A stretch of 64,000 bases of DNA from Biostraticola tofi (GCF_004343195.1 NZ_SMCR01000002.1:424390-488389); one strand, 5' to 3'. Shown: positions 37,122-47,267, counted from the first letter of the stretch. Made by a program: numbers and translations. Notes: generated from the sequence alone by a model not told the origin.

Positions 37122-38323
37122 ACTTCCCTGCGCTCAAAGGAGCGCCCCAACGAAAACATGATCACTGCTCCAATTGCCATGGTTATTGAGGAATAGATAA
37201 AGAGGCCTGTCAGGCCTACTCCGTCAATCAGCAGGCCTCCCAGGATGCCTCCGCAGGCTATGGCGACTTGGAAGGCGGTGGAGTGAAGTGCGCCGGCAGG
37301 CTCCGCAAGGTCAGCTTCGGCAGCTGCGCGCGCATTCCAGATGGTCGTTGCAACGGGAAAACCACCATAGGCGCAACCCCAAATGGCTGTGGCAATCAAG
37401 GCTAGAGTCGGATGGGTTCCTGCAATGGCTAGAACCAGAATGCTTAGTGCAACTAGTGCCGATGAGCTCGCGATTGCAATCGCCGGACTGTGCTCGGCAA
37501 TTTTGCTGCTAACCATATTCCCGATCAGCCCACCAATGCCAAAAACAAGCAGTGCCAACGATATTGTCGACACCTGAAGAACTGGTGAGATTTCCAGGAA
37601 TGGACGAATGAACGTAAAAGCGGCTATGTGTCCGGACATGCCTATCAGTACGGTAGCAATTCCTAGAAGAACGCTGGGGCGCGCAATAACCTTTGCGAAC
37701 TTTTCAATTGCCGAGGTGGACGTGGCGGGCAGTGACGGAAGCGTAAAAAACTGAATGACAAGCGTCACAAGACCAAGCGCGGCGGACAGAAAGAATGTTT
37801 CCCGCCAGCCCAATAATGATCCGAGAAATGCGCCTATAGACGGCGCCACGGTAATTCCTGCCGATATTCCCATGAGGATTATGGCCATTGCCCTTGGTAC
37901 GAGCTGAGATGGGACAAGCCGTATCGCCAGCATGGTTAACATTGCCCAAAATCCGCCAATCGCAAAGCCCAACAGTGCGCGAGCAGAAAGAAGTATGACC
38001 ATGTCGGTCGATAGACCTGTCAGAATGCTGGAAACTACCAAGGCCCCCATCAAAGTCCACAGTATTAGCCGGCGGTTGACGCGCCCGGCGGCAAGGATAA
38101 GCAGTGGGCCCGCCAAAGCGGCGGCGATACCAACAGCGGTAATGGTCTGCCCGATAGCGCCATTCGATACCTCTAGGTCATTTGCCATTGGTGTCAGCAA
38201 GCCGATAGGAAGCAGCTCTGCTGTCACGAGTACAAAAGCGCCCAGCGCCAATGAATAAACTGCGGGCCATGCAGCACGCTCTCTGGGCATGGTACGTGTG
38301 TCCAGTTCGGTTGTAAGTGGCAT
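37106..38323 (-). CDS. DHA1-family MFS efflux transporter (NepI/AraJ-like)
   Basis: This 405-aa protein has about 12 hydrophobic helices. Signatures of the DHA1 drug:H+ antiporter group include TAELLPIGLLTPMANDL in helix 1, ARALLGFAIGGFWAMLTMLAIRLVP (resembling NepI, a purine ribonucleoside exporter) and the R-x-F-Ixx-Sxxx region in helix 5 (APSIGAFLGSLLGWRETFF). It is divergently paired with an AraC regulator, a common arrangement for an inducible efflux pump. Codon choice is visibly less GC-biased than in neighbouring core genes, suggesting transfer. Substrate unknown. Confidence 0.85.
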   Translation of the reverse strand: MPLTTELDTRTMPRERAAWPAVYSLALGAFVLVTAELLPIGLLTPMANDLEVSNGAIGQTITAVGIAAALAGPLLILAAGRVNRRLILWTLMGALVVSSILTGLSTDMVILLSARALLGFAIGGFWAMLTMLAIRLVPSQLVPRAMAIILMGISAGITVAPSIGAFLGSLLGWRETFFLSAALGLVTLVIQFFTLPSLPATSTSAIEKFAKVIARPSVLLGIATVLIGMSGHIAAFTFIRPFLEISPVLQVSTISLALLVFGIGGLIGNMVSSKIAEHSPAIAIASSSALVALSILVLAIAGTHPTLALIATAIWGCAYGGFPVATTIWNARAAAEADLAEPAGALHSTAFQVAIACGGILGGLLIDGVGLTGLFIYSSITMAIGAVIMFSLGRSFERREVAASE

Positions 38324-38371
38324 GAAAACACTCCAGACAGATTAAAAGATATCTATCTCCATATACTAACC

Positions 38372-38404
38372 TTGCGCTACTGGCGTTTACATGCTAAAAC
38401 GCCA
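38372..38404 (+). promoter_or_regulatory. Candidate promoter and operator dyad of the AraC-family gene
   Basis: TTGCGC (38372-38377) and TAAAAC (38395-38400) are 17 bp apart and overlap a perfect 8-bp inverted repeat TGGCGTTT/AAACGCCA (38381-38388 with 38397-38404). The dyad ends 2 nt before the annotated ATG of the regulator. It also lies between the divergent start codons (MFS start 38323) and could control both genes. Confidence 0.45.
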
Positions 38405-38406
38405 CT

Positions 38407-39402
38407 ATGCATGACTATTCGTCCATTCGCTCTCCTGCCGACACTATTGACTCTTTGACGCAGATCCTATGTGGCCTCCGCTTAGACGGGGTCGCTTACG
38501 AGCGATCCCTGTTGGCAGGAGACTGGAGCTTTTACTACCCGCCCCAGGAAAATGCCTACTTCCACTTTGTCGCAGGCAAGACGTGTTGGTTTTCCACAGA
38601 AGAAGAATGGAGCGAACTTGCGGCTGGTGATGCTGTGCTGCTGCCCCGAGGTTCGGCTCACATACTTGCTAGTTCACCTGAACTCACGCCAATTCCATTT
38701 CGCCAGCGCAAACCCATCTCATATCCGGCGAAAATATATGGAGCCTCGGCTCCCGAGTCTGGACCTGCTGAAATTTCCACGCTCTTCTGCGGCAGCATGC
38801 GCTTCAATCTTGATAGCCTCCACCCACTCATGGATATGATGCCGCAAGCGATGAGGGCGACAGATTTGATGACCAACGAGCCAGTTATCCCACATCTTAT
38901 GGATGCCATGATGTCAGAATGCACATTAAGTCGTGTCGGCGCTAGCGGGATGCTTGCGCGACTTGCTGATGTCATGGCGGCACAAATAATCCGATCATGG
39001 ATAGAGAGAAGTAGCCACGATAGCGGTGGATGGATCGCTGCTGTTCGCGACCCACAGATCGGAAAGGTGCTCGCGGCGATCCATTCGGATCCAGGGCTTG
39101 ATTGGAATGTCGTGAAATTGGCCCAGGTTATGGGAGCATCACGTTCCAGTTTTGCTGACAAATTCACGGCGATAGTGGGAAAGACCCCTGCCCGCTATAT
39201 AGCTGAAGTGCGTATGCACCAAGCCCGGGCGTGGATTTCGCGTGATGGCATGCGTATAACGGAGGTGGCCTACCAGCTTGGATACGATTCCGAAGCATCT
39301 TTTAGCCGCGCATTCAAGCGGATCATCGGCGTAGCGCCAAGCAGATTTCGTCTCAACGGTGATACGACCACCGGGTTCTCCCCCGCTAAGACGGACACTT
39401 GA
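38407..39402 (+). CDS. AraC-family regulator with N-terminal cupin-type domain
   Basis: The protein has 331 aa. The N-terminal half (about residues 20-200) matches the AraC-type cupin fold (YFHFVAGKTCWF, LAAGDAVLLPRGSAHIL). The C-terminal AraC DNA-binding domain has two helix-turn-helices: LAQVMGASRSSFADKFTAIV and ITEVAYQLGYDSEASFSRAF, ending with GVAPSRFR. It probably controls the divergent transporter. No ribosome binding site precedes the ATG at 38407; either the mRNA is leaderless or an internal start is used. Composition suggests foreign origin. Confidence 0.88.
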   Translation: MHDYSSIRSPADTIDSLTQILCGLRLDGVAYERSLLAGDWSFYYPPQENAYFHFVAGKTCWFSTEEEWSELAAGDAVLLPRGSAHILASSPELTPIPFRQRKPISYPAKIYGASAPESGPAEISTLFCGSMRFNLDSLHPLMDMMPQAMRATDLMTNEPVIPHLMDAMMSECTLSRVGASGMLARLADVMAAQIIRSWIERSSHDSGGWIAAVRDPQIGKVLAAIHSDPGLDWNVVKLAQVMGASRSSFADKFTAIVGKTPARYIAEVRMHQARAWISRDGMRITEVAYQLGYDSEASFSRAFKRIIGVAPSRFRLNGDTTTGFSPAKTDT

Positions 39403-39438
39403 GAAACGCGTCATACTGGACGCAAAGGAGTGTTTGTG

Positions 39439-39575
39439 ATGAAACGCAAGAAATACAGTGCTGAATTTAAAGCGGGAGCGGTTGAACAGGGGCGCCGGTC
39501 GATGTGAGTTGTGACCAGGTCGCTCGGGAGCCGGGTCGAGTTTCGGAAATACCGACAGAGGTTGAAATTGCCTAA
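39439..39575 (+). mobile_element. Degenerate IS3-family transposase orfA fragment
   Basis: After GGAGTGTTTGTG an ATG opens MKRKKYSAEFKAGAVEQGRR, the classic N-terminus of the IS3-family HTH_Tnp_1 protein. The frame stops at 39507, but another frame continues VDVSCDQVAREPG up to 39575, showing a frameshift inside the helix-turn-helix. OrfB and a recognisable second inverted repeat are absent. This is an IS relic marking the right end of the nhaA-rpsT island. Confidence 0.75.
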
Positions 39576-39647
39576 GTGGTTGATAAAAATTCTTTATTTA
39601 CCCTTGGCGTAGTCCAGCGGATTGCGGTACTGGAGTCATCATGAAAC

Positions 39648-39675
39648 AAAAAAACCGGCCGAAGCCGGTTTTTTT
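39648..39675. terminator. Bidirectional terminator next to rpsT
   Basis: A 12-bp perfect stem (39648-39659 with 39664-39675, loop CGAA) with seven A on the left and seven T on the right works on both strands. It terminates rpsT on the minus strand. Confidence 0.9.
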
Positions 39676-39695
39676 AACAAGCATCAACTAAAGCA

Positions 39696-39959
39696 TTACT
39701 GCATTGAGTTGATTTGCGCGACTAAATTAGATTTATGACGTGCAGCTTTGTTCTTATGGATCAAACCCTTGCTGGCCTGACGGTCCAGAATAGGTTGCAT
39801 CGCAGAAAATGCATTCTGCGCAGCTTCTTTATCGCCTGCAGCGATAGCCGCGTATACCTTCTTGACAAAGGTACGCATCATGGAGCGACGGCTTGCATTG
39901 TGCTGACGACGCTTCTCAGACTGTACGGCGCGTTTCTTAGCTGATTTGATATTAGCCAA
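39696..39959 (-). CDS. rpsT: 30S ribosomal protein S20
   Basis: S20 has 87 aa as in E. coli ([20 protein letters not shown], then [14 protein letters not shown]). The start codon is TTG (minus strand 39959-39957), the same unusual UUG used by E. coli rpsT, where it contributes to translational autoregulation. The protein binds 16S rRNA in the body of the small subunit. A strong promoter sequence lies upstream and a good terminator downstream. Confidence 0.98.
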   Translation of the reverse strand: MANIKSAKKRAVQSEKRRQHNASRRSMMRTFVKKVYAAIAAGDKEAAQNAFSAMQPILDRQASKGLIHKNKAARHKSNLVAQINSMQ

Positions 39960-40005
39960 GGTCCAACTCCCAAACGTGTTCTATGAGACAATTCAAAGGC
40001 CGAGG

Positions 40006-40034
40006 AATATGCCCTTTCGGTCTTCTTTTGTCAA
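40006..40034 (-). promoter_or_regulatory. rpsT promoter
   Basis: On the minus strand TTGACA (40034-40029) is followed after 17 bp by CATATT (40011-40006), giving a leader of about 40 nt. The GC-rich stretch just downstream of the -10 (CCTCGGCC) fits a stringently controlled ribosomal promoter. Confidence 0.65.
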
Positions 40035-40208
40035 TGGATTTGTGCAAATAAGCGGCGCTCTAAAGCACAACGCTTGTTACAATGTGATGGCGCAGGATTC
40101 TACCAGTTTCGACCGGCGGAATATAGTGCTTAAGGTGAAAAAAGCGATGATTGGCATTAAAACCGCCGGGCTTTCTCGCGCATGACTGCCAAAGTTAAGA
40201 ATCGCTGG

Positions 40209-40237
40209 TTAACCTTAGGCGCTGTACAAGGTATAAT
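40209..40237 (+). promoter_or_regulatory. ribF promoter
   Basis: TTAACC (40209-40214), a 17-bp spacer and a perfect TATAAT (40232-40237) lie about 30 nt before the ribF start. Confidence 0.65.
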
Positions 40238-40267
40238 CCCGCCGGTTTCCACTGTCTTAGGCCTGCT

Positions 40268-41206
40268 ATGAAGCTTATTCGCGGCATACACAACCTTCAG
40301 GCGCATTACCCAGGGTGCGTGCTGACCATAGGCAATTTTGATGGTTTTCATCGCGGGCACCAGGCGTTGATTGCTCAATTGCAGACCGAAGGCCGCCGTC
40401 GCGGCCTGCCGGTGATGGTGATGATTTTCGAACCCCAGCCGCAGGAGCACTTTGCGGGGGCGGCGGCCCCGGCACGGCTGACCCGGCTGCGGGATAAAGT
40501 TAAATACCTGGCTGAGGCCGGTGTCGACGCTGTGCTGTGCGTCACTTTTAATCAGCGCTTTGCGGCGATGGACGCCAAATCGTTTGTCTCGCAATTGCTG
40601 GTGGATAAGCTTGGCGTCAAATTCCTCTGCGTCGGCGATGACTTTCGCTTCGGTGCCGGTCGCCAGGGAGACTTTGCTTTCCTGCAGCAGGCAAGCCAGG
40701 CGGCAGGCTTTGAGGTGATGAGTACCTCGACCTATACCGAAGGCGGCAAACGCATCAGCAGCACGCTGGTGCGCGAAGCCCTCAATAACGATCATCTGGT
40801 GGTCGCTGAAATGCTGATGGGCCATCCTTACCGCCTCTCCGGACGCGTTGAGCATGGCCAGGCCCTGGGGCGTACCATTGGTTTTCCCACCGCCAATGTC
40901 TCGCTAAAAGGCCGCCCGGCGCCGATAAACGGCGTCTATGCGGTCGAGGTACTGGGCATAGGCGTAGGGCCATTGGCCGGCGTCGCCAACGTGGGCACCC
41001 GGCCGACGGTCGCCGGTTCGGTGCAGCGACTGGAAGTGCATTTGCTTGATATGACGCTTGACCTGTATGGTCAGCATATCGAGGTGGTAATCCGCGCCAA
41101 ACTGCGCAATGAACAACGGTTTGCTTCGTTTGACGAGCTAAAACGGCAAATCGCGAATGATGTGGTGAACGCCCGGGAGTTCTTCGGGCTGCAGGCACCC
41201 CTTTAA
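40268..41206 (+). CDS. ribF: Bifunctional riboflavin kinase / FAD synthetase
   Basis: RibF makes FMN and FAD from riboflavin. It has 312 aa (E. coli 313). The N-terminal adenylyltransferase domain shows [16 protein letters not shown]; the C-terminal kinase domain shows [26 protein letters not shown] and the NVGTRPT motif. It is followed by ileS after 32 nt; ribF-ileS-lspA-fkpB-ispH forms the usual enterobacterial operon. Confidence 0.98.
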   Translation: MKLIRGIHNLQAHYPGCVLTIGNFDGFHRGHQALIAQLQTEGRRRGLPVMVMIFEPQPQEHFAGAAAPARLTRLRDKVKYLAEAGVDAVLCVTFNQRFAAMDAKSFVSQLLVDKLGVKFLCVGDDFRFGAGRQGDFAFLQQASQAAGFEVMSTSTYTEGGKRISSTLVREALNNDHLVVAEMLMGHPYRLSGRVEHGQALGRTIGFPTANVSLKGRPAPINGVYAVEVLGIGVGPLAGVANVGTRPTVAGSVQRLEVHLLDMTLDLYGQHIEVVIRAKLRNEQRFASFDELKRQIANDVVNAREFFGLQAPL

Positions 41207-41238
41207 ACGCTCTAACCGAAAACGGAACCGAGAATCGA

Positions 41239-44055
41239 ATGAGTGATTACAAAAATACCCTGAACCTGCCGGACACAGGGTTCCCGATGCGCGGCGATCT
41301 CGCCAAGCGCGAGCCTGGCATGCTGCAACGTTGGTATGAACAGGACCTGTACGGGATTATTCGCAACGCCAAGAAAGGTCGGAAAACCTTTATTCTGCAT
41401 GACGGCCCTCCCTATGCGAATGGCAATATTCATATCGGTCACTCGGTTAACAAGATTCTCAAGGACATTATCGTCAAGTCCAAGGGGCTTTCGGGTTATG
41501 ACTCTCCGTATGTGCCCGGCTGGGACTGCCATGGCCTGCCTATCGAACTCAAAGTCGAACAATTGATCGGCAAGCCGGGCGAGAAGGTGACGCCGGCGCA
41601 GTTTCGCGAAGCCTGTCGCCGTTATGCCGCCGAACAGATTGCCCTGCAGAAGAAAGACTTCATTCGCCTCGGCGTGCTCGGCGATTGGGATCATCCCTAT
41701 CTGACGATGGACTTTGCCACCGAAGCGAATATTATCCGCGCTTTGGGCAAGGTTATCCATAATGGCCACCTGCATAAAGGCGCCAAGCCGGTGCACTGGT
41801 GCATTGACTGTCGTTCAGCGCTGGCCGAGGCCGAAGTCGAATACTATGACCGTACCTCGCCGTCGATTGATGTGGCCTTTCGCGCCAGCCAGCCTGCCGA
41901 TGTGGCGGCCAAATTCGGCGTCAGCGACTTCAATGGCCCGCTGTCGCTGGTTATCTGGACCACGACTCCCTGGACGCTGCCGGCCAACCGGGCTATCTCG
42001 GTCCACCCTGATTTTGACTATCAGCTGGTGGCGGTGGATGGCCAGGCGTGGATCCTGGCGGCTGAACTGGTCGACAGCGTGATGAAGCGCGCCGGCGTCG
42101 CCGAGTGGCGGGTTCTGGGCACCTGTAAAGGGCGCGACCTGGAACTGCTGCGTTTTACCCACCCGTTCATGGGCTTCGATGTGCCGGCGATCCTCGGCCT
42201 GCACGTTACGCTTGACGCCGGTACCGGTGCAGTGCATACCGCTCCTGGTCACGGTCCTGACGACTACGTTATCGGCCAGCAGTACGGCCTGGAAGTGGCC
42301 AACCCGGTCGGACCGGACGGTTGCTATCTGCCGGGCACTTTCCCGGCGCTGGACGGCCTGCAGGTGTTCAAAGCCAATGACGTGGTGGTGGGACTGCTGC
42401 GCGACAGCGGCGCCCTGATACATCTGGAGAAGCTGCAGCACAGCTATCCCCACTGCTGGCGCCACAAGACGCCGATTATCTTCCGCGCCACGCCGCAGTG
42501 GTTTATCAGCATGGATCAGCAAGGACTGCGTAAACAGTCGCTGGAAGAGATCAAAAGTGTGCAGTGGATCCCGGGCTGGGGCCAGGCGCGTATCGAAAAT
42601 ATGGTCGCCAACCGTCCTGACTGGTGTATTTCCCGTCAGCGCACCTGGGGCGTTCCGATGGCGCTGTTTGTCCATAAAGATACTGAAGAACTGCACCCGC
42701 GCACCCTTGAATTGATGGAGCAGGTGGCCAAGCGGGTAGAGCAGGACGGTATCCAGGCGTGGTGGGATCTGGATCCGGCCGATATTCTGGGCGAAGAGGC
42801 CGCCGGCTATACTAAAGTGCCGGATACGCTTGATGTATGGTTTGACTCCGGCTCAACCCATTCATCGGTGGTCGACGTACGGCCGGAGTTTGAAGGCCAG
42901 CAGCCGGATATGTATCTTGAGGGTTCCGACCAGCATCGCGGCTGGTTCATGTCCTCGCTGATGCTGTCCACCGCGATGAAAGGCAAGGCTCCTTACCGTC
43001 AGGTGCTTACCCATGGCTTTACCGTCGATGGCGACGGCCGCAAGATGTCCAAGTCTATCGGCAATACCGTCAGCCCGCAGCAGGTGATGGACAAGCTTGG
43101 CGGCGATATTCTGCGCCTGTGGGTGGGTTCTACCGATTATACCGGCGAGATTGCGGTATCGGACGAAATCCTCAAGCGCTCAGCCGATGCGTACCGCCGT
43201 ATTCGCAACACCGCGCGTTTCCTGCTGGCTAATCTCAACGGCTTTGATCCCGCCGTCCACAGCGTGAAGCCGGAAGACATGGTGGTGCTGGACCGCTGGG
43301 CCGTGGGCCGGGCCAAAGCCGCCCAGGCGGAAATCATCGCCGCCTATGAAAGCTATGATTTCCATAATGTGGTGCAGCGCATGATGCAGTTCTGCTCCAT
43401 TGAAATGGGCTCGTTCTACCTGGATATCATCAAGGATCGCCAGTACACCACCAAGGCGGACAGTATTGCGCGACGCAGCTGCCAGACTGCGCTTTACCAT
43501 ATCGTCGAAGCCCTGGTGCGCTGGATGGCGCCTATTCTGTCGTTTACCGCCGATGAAGTCTGGAACTTCATGCCGGGCAAGCGCGCCGAGTTTGTGTTTA
43601 CCGAAGAATGGTATGACGGTCTGTTCGGACTGGACGAAAAGCAGCAGATGAACGACGCTTACTGGAACACGCTGTTGCTGGTGCGTGGTGAAGTGAACAA
43701 AGTGCTGGAGCAGGCCCGTGCCGATAAGACAATCGGCGGTTCGCTGGAGGCCCGCGTTACCCTGTTTGCCGATGCCGAACTGGCGCAGAAGCTGAATGGG
43801 CTAGGCGACGAACTGCACTTTGCGCTGCTGACCTCGCGGGCAAAAGTAGCTGACTATGCCAGCGCCCCTGATGAAGCCCTGCAAAGCGAGGCGCTACGGG
43901 GCCTGAAGATCGGGCTGGCAAAAGCGGAAGGCAGCAAGTGTCCGCGTTGCTGGCATTTCGAGACGGATATCGGCCAGCATGCTGAGCATCCTGAAATCTG
44001 TGGTCGCTGTGCTACCAATGTGGCAGGATCTGGTGAAGAGCGTAAATTTGTCTGA
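41239..44055 (+). CDS. ileS: Isoleucyl-tRNA synthetase
   Basis: IleS charges tRNA-Ile. It has 938 aa, the E. coli length. Class I signatures are HIGH in [13 protein letters not shown] (about residue 64) and KMSKS in [14 protein letters not shown] (about residue 603). The editing domain (about 180-400, [16 protein letters not shown]) and the C-terminal zinc cluster (CPRCWHFE...CGRC) are present. Its stop codon overlaps the lspA start by one base (TGATG). Confidence 0.99.
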   Translation: MSDYKNTLNLPDTGFPMRGDLAKREPGMLQRWYEQDLYGIIRNAKKGRKTFILHDGPPYANGNIHIGHSVNKILKDIIVKSKGLSGYDSPYVPGWDCHGLPIELKVEQLIGKPGEKVTPAQFREACRRYAAEQIALQKKDFIRLGVLGDWDHPYLTMDFATEANIIRALGKVIHNGHLHKGAKPVHWCIDCRSALAEAEVEYYDRTSPSIDVAFRASQPADVAAKFGVSDFNGPLSLVIWTTTPWTLPANRAISVHPDFDYQLVAVDGQAWILAAELVDSVMKRAGVAEWRVLGTCKGRDLELLRFTHPFMGFDVPAILGLHVTLDAGTGAVHTAPGHGPDDYVIGQQYGLEVANPVGPDGCYLPGTFPALDGLQVFKANDVVVGLLRDSGALIHLEKLQHSYPHCWRHKTPIIFRATPQWFISMDQQGLRKQSLEEIKSVQWIPGWGQARIENMVANRPDWCISRQRTWGVPMALFVHKDTEELHPRTLELMEQVAKRVEQDGIQAWWDLDPADILGEEAAGYTKVPDTLDVWFDSGSTHSSVVDVRPEFEGQQPDMYLEGSDQHRGWFMSSLMLSTAMKGKAPYRQVLTHGFTVDGDGRKMSKSIGNTVSPQQVMDKLGGDILRLWVGSTDYTGEIAVSDEILKRSADAYRRIRNTARFLLANLNGFDPAVHSVKPEDMVVLDRWAVGRAKAAQAEIIAAYESYDFHNVVQRMMQFCSIEMGSFYLDIIKDRQYTTKADSIARRSCQTALYHIVEALVRWMAPILSFTADEVWNFMPGKRAEFVFTEEWYDGLFGLDEKQQMNDAYWNTLLLVRGEVNKVLEQARADKTIGGSLEARVTLFADAELAQKLNGLGDELHFALLTSRAKVADYASAPDEALQSEALRGLKIGLAKAEGSKCPRCWHFETDIGQHAEHPEICGRCATNVAGSGEERKFV

Positions 44056-44552
44056 TGAGTAGACCTTTGATGTCCACAGGATTGCGTTGGCTCTGGCTGG
44101 CGCTGCTGGTACTGGTGGTTGATCTTGGCTCCAAGCAATGGGTCATGAACACCTTCATGCTGCATGAATCGGTATCGGTGATGCCGTTCTTCAACTTTTT
44201 CTATGCCCACAACTATGGCGCCGCCTTCAGCTTTCTGGCGGACAAAGGCGGCTGGCAGCGCTGGTTCTTTTCCGCCATCGCGCTGGTTATTTGTGTTGCG
44301 CTGCTGGTGATGATGTACCGATCCACGGCGCAGCAGAAGATGACCAATTGCGCCTATAGCCTGATTATCGGTGGCGCGGTCGGCAATCTGTCTGACCGCC
44401 TCATTCATGGTGTGGTGATTGATTTCATTGACTTCTACGTCGGCAACTGGCATTGGCCGACCTTTAACGTCGCTGACTGCGCCATTTGTATCGGCGCCAT
44501 CCTGGTGGTGCTGGAAGGCTTTGTGCGTCCAGCCGACAAGGCGGCAAAATAG
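44055..44552 (+). CDS. lspA: Lipoprotein signal peptidase (signal peptidase II)
   Basis: LspA removes the signal peptide of prolipoproteins after lipid attachment. It has 165 aa (E. coli 164) and four membrane helices. The catalytic Asp pair lies in [14 protein letters not shown] and [30 protein letters not shown] is also conserved. ATG overlaps the ileS stop, implying translational coupling. An internal ATG six codons on is possible but less like relatives. Confidence 0.98.
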   Translation: MSRPLMSTGLRWLWLALLVLVVDLGSKQWVMNTFMLHESVSVMPFFNFFYAHNYGAAFSFLADKGGWQRWFFSAIALVICVALLVMMYRSTAQQKMTNCAYSLIIGGAVGNLSDRLIHGVVIDFIDFYVGNWHWPTFNVADCAICIGAILVVLEGFVRPADKAAK

Positions 44553-44563
44553 AAAGGGTAATT

Positions 44564-45037
44564 ATGACCGAGCAAGTGCAATCCGACAGCGCAGTGCTGC
44601 TGCATTTTGATCTCAAGCTAGAGGATGGCACCCTTGCCGAGTCCACCCGGCGCGAGAATAAACCGGCGCTGTTCAGACTCGGTGATACCAGTTTGTCCGC
44701 GGCGCTCGAGCAGCAATTGCTCGGGCTGCATACCGGCGATAAAAAAACCTTTTCCCTGGAAGCGGACGCCGCGTTCGGACCGGTAAATCCTGATCTTATC
44801 CAGTTTTTCTCAGCGCGGGATTTTGCCGCCAGCGGCGGGGTGCCTGAGGTAGGCACCATTATGCTGTTTACCGGTATCAATGGCAGCGAGATGCCGGGCC
44901 TTATCCGGGAAGTGGCGGAAGAATCGGTAACGGTCGATTTCAATCATCCGCTGGCCGGCCGTAAAGTCTGGTTTGATATTGATGTTTTGGCGATAAATCC
45001 CCAGCTGGAGGACACAAATGCGTATTCTGCTGGCTAA
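44564..45037 (+). CDS. fkpB: FKBP-type peptidyl-prolyl isomerase FkpB (SlpA)
   Basis: FkpB is a small SlyD-like prolyl isomerase. ATG 44564, after GAAAGGG, gives 157 aa starting [16 protein letters not shown]. coli has 149 aa. The split FKBP domain with insert-in-flap is recognisable ([35 protein letters not shown]). The C-terminus is extended by about eight residues because the stop lies 20 nt inside ispH. A longer upstream frame inside lspA is rejected. Confidence 0.96.
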   Translation: MTEQVQSDSAVLLHFDLKLEDGTLAESTRRENKPALFRLGDTSLSAALEQQLLGLHTGDKKTFSLEADAAFGPVNPDLIQFFSARDFAASGGVPEVGTIMLFTGINGSEMPGLIREVAEESVTVDFNHPLAGRKVWFDIDVLAINPQLEDTNAYSAG

Positions 45038-45968
45038 TCCCCGAGGATTCTGCGCAGGCGTTGACCGCGCCATCAGCATTGTTGACCGGGCGCTGGAAAT
45101 CTACGGCGCGCCGATTTATGTCCGTCATGAGGTGGTGCATAATCGCTATGTGGTGGATACGCTGCGCGCCAGCGGCGCCATCTTCATTGAACAGATCGAT
45201 GAAGTGCCCGATGGATCGATACTGATTTTTTCCGCCCATGGCGTCTCCCAGGCGGTCAGAGCCGAAGCGAAAAGCCGCGATTTAACGGTATTCGATGCTA
45301 CCTGCCCGCTGGTGACCAAAGTACATATGGAAGTGGCGCGCGCCAGCCGCAAGGGCAGCGAAGCTATCCTTATCGGACATACCGGTCACCCTGAGGTAGA
45401 AGGGACCATGGGGCAGTATAATAACCCCAATGGCGGAATGTATCTGGTCGAGTCTCCTGACGATGTCTGGAAGCTCAGCGTCAAGAATGACAGTAATCTG
45501 TGCTTCATGACCCAGACTACGCTTTCGGTCGACGACACCTCTGACGTTATCGATGCCCTGCGCGAGCGCTTTCCGAAGATCATCGGCCCGCGTAAAGATG
45601 ATATCTGCTATGCGACCACCAATCGTCAGGAAGCGGTTCGCAACCTGGCGGCGCAGGCGGATGTAGTGCTGGTGGTAGGATCGAAAAATTCCTCCAACTC
45701 TAACCGCCTGGCCGAGTTGGCGCAGCGGGTGGGTAAGCCGGCGTATCTTATCGATAACGCGACCGATATCCAGGAAAGCTGGCTGCAGGGTGTGAACCAC
45801 ATCGGCGTAACCGCCGGTGCGTCGGCACCGGATATCCTGGTGCGCGAGGTGATTGAACGTTTGCAGTCACTGGGCGCGGCTGGGGCTGAAGAGCTTATCG
45901 GCCGTGAAGAAAATATCGTGTTTGAAGTACCGAAAGAGTTACGTGTGGACGTTAAAATGGTCGACTGA
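45018..45968 (+). CDS. ispH: 4-hydroxy-3-methylbut-2-enyl diphosphate reductase
   Basis: IspH performs the last step of the methylerythritol phosphate isoprenoid pathway with an Fe-S cluster. It has 316 aa, as in E. coli. The three cluster cysteines are visible in [12 protein letters not shown] (Cys12), [12 protein letters not shown] (about Cys96) and [13 protein letters not shown] (about Cys197). The start lies within the 3' end of fkpB, behind GGAGG, so the two are translationally coupled. Confidence 0.98.
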   Translation: MRILLANPRGFCAGVDRAISIVDRALEIYGAPIYVRHEVVHNRYVVDTLRASGAIFIEQIDEVPDGSILIFSAHGVSQAVRAEAKSRDLTVFDATCPLVTKVHMEVARASRKGSEAILIGHTGHPEVEGTMGQYNNPNGGMYLVESPDDVWKLSVKNDSNLCFMTQTTLSVDDTSDVIDALRERFPKIIGPRKDDICYATTNRQEAVRNLAAQADVVLVVGSKNSSNSNRLAELAQRVGKPAYLIDNATDIQESWLQGVNHIGVTAGASAPDILVREVIERLQSLGAAGAEELIGREENIVFEVPKELRVDVKMVD

Positions 45969-46124
45969 TCTGGCCGCTCGCTTTGGGCCAGCCGTACGCA
46001 GTCAGCCTGCTGCGCCGAGTGACTATCGTGTTAGTCGCCTAGTGCTATAGATGCCATTCAGTGCCGTTTCAGCCGCCGGTTTCAGTCTCCAGCCGCCAAA
46101 CCGGCTATGGCGTTTGCCAAAACA

Positions 46125-47000
46125 TTACAGTCTGAATCGACGCTCCGGCACGCCGGTGGCGGTAGTCTTGGCATGGAGCACGGCACCGTCCAGTTCGCCG
46201 GGCTCATCCAGCTGCTTTCTCGCTGAGGTAATGAACAGCTCGTTTAACTGCGGTCCGCCGAAGGCGCAGCAGCTTGGCTGCAGCACCGGCAGCGCAATAT
46301 CTTCCTGCAGTTTCAATTCACCAGCCGCTATCTGATAGCGGCTCAGGCAGCCATGGCCAAAGCGGGCGGTAATCAGTTCGCCGCGCATGGTCAGGGCCGA
46401 GCCGTCCGGGGTTTTATCATCGGCAGAATGGCTGCGCATCCGCTCGGGATCAATTCGGTCACCGGTGCTGCAGTAAAAACGCTGTTCTGCGCTGTCGGCA
46501 AACCAGACGATATCTTCAAACCAGGCCAGGGTATTAGGGATAGTGACATTATCCAGCATCTTTTCCGGTTCTGATGCCCCGGAGGTATAGCGATACCAGC
46601 CGCCGATGGGCAGTTTTTCGTTCAGGTCCATGGTGCTGAACCACAGCGAACCGTCGGGGGCGATACCCGCTTCATTAGGACGCGTGGCATCCGGATCTTC
46701 TGGATACTCGCACATCAGATCAAGGCTGGGATGTTCAACCCCGTAGTGATAAAGCATGATCCCCTGCTGGGATACCACCAGGAACTGCTCTTCTTCTTCA
46801 GTCAGCAGCACCGCACTGAACAGGCAATCGAGCTGCCGCTGCTCAAACTTCTGGGTTTCAGGCCAATAGCGCAGCAGGCGGCGCTGCAGGATGTCTACCC
46901 ACAGCAGGGATTGGCTTCTGCTGCACCAAACGGGTGTCTCACCTAACTCGGCACGGTAATCGCCGAGAGCCTCTAGGGGCGTGTTCAAAAAATGGCTCAT
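46125..47000 (-). CDS. SMP-30/gluconolactonase/LRE-family protein
   Basis: The start at 47000 (MSHFLNTPLEALGDYRAELG) behind AGAGG gives 291 aa; an in-frame ATG at 47135 lacks support. The six-bladed propeller family signatures are present: the metal-binding Glu in AELGETPVWCS, RPNEAGIAPDGSLWFSTMD, the Asn in TIPNTLAWFED with VWFADSAEQ, and the Asp in TPDGSALTMRG. It is probably a sugar lactonase; the natural substrate is unknown. It lies between ispH and dapB, where E. coli has rihC, and is divergent from dapB, so it looks like an insertion. Confidence 0.88.
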   Translation of the reverse strand: MSHFLNTPLEALGDYRAELGETPVWCSRSQSLLWVDILQRRLLRYWPETQKFEQRQLDCLFSAVLLTEEEEQFLVVSQQGIMLYHYGVEHPSLDLMCEYPEDPDATRPNEAGIAPDGSLWFSTMDLNEKLPIGGWYRYTSGASEPEKMLDNVTIPNTLAWFEDIVWFADSAEQRFYCSTGDRIDPERMRSHSADDKTPDGSALTMRGELITARFGHGCLSRYQIAAGELKLQEDIALPVLQPSCCAFGGPQLNELFITSARKQLDEPGELDGAVLHAKTTATGVPERRFRL

Positions 47001-47267
47001 CATGTCCTCTGATATAGGAAACCGTCCGGCTCTGTAAACCCAGTGTAGCCTGATAAAGCACGACATAAAAGTGAGCTGATAATACATTAATGAATAAACA
47101 TTCAACTTTAACCCGCGAAGCGCACGTTTATGCAATGGCTATTGGCAACGCTGATATCAGCGCCAGCTGTGCATTAATTTCTAATCGGTTATCAATTATG
47201 CTGGCGGCAGGGGACTGTGCCGGTTAACCTGAAAGCATAATCACCGGGCTATAATCTGAGAGATATT

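Larger units (their letters stand above)
39960..40267. other. Divergent rpsT-ribF intergenic region
   Basis: These 308 bp hold no gene, but carry the rpsT promoter on the minus strand and the ribF promoter on the plus strand, listed separately. Confidence 0.6.

Noticed and set aside
36830-39600. Island as a prophage or integrative element
   Set aside because: No integrase, attachment-site repeats or phage genes; only two intact genes plus an IS relic.
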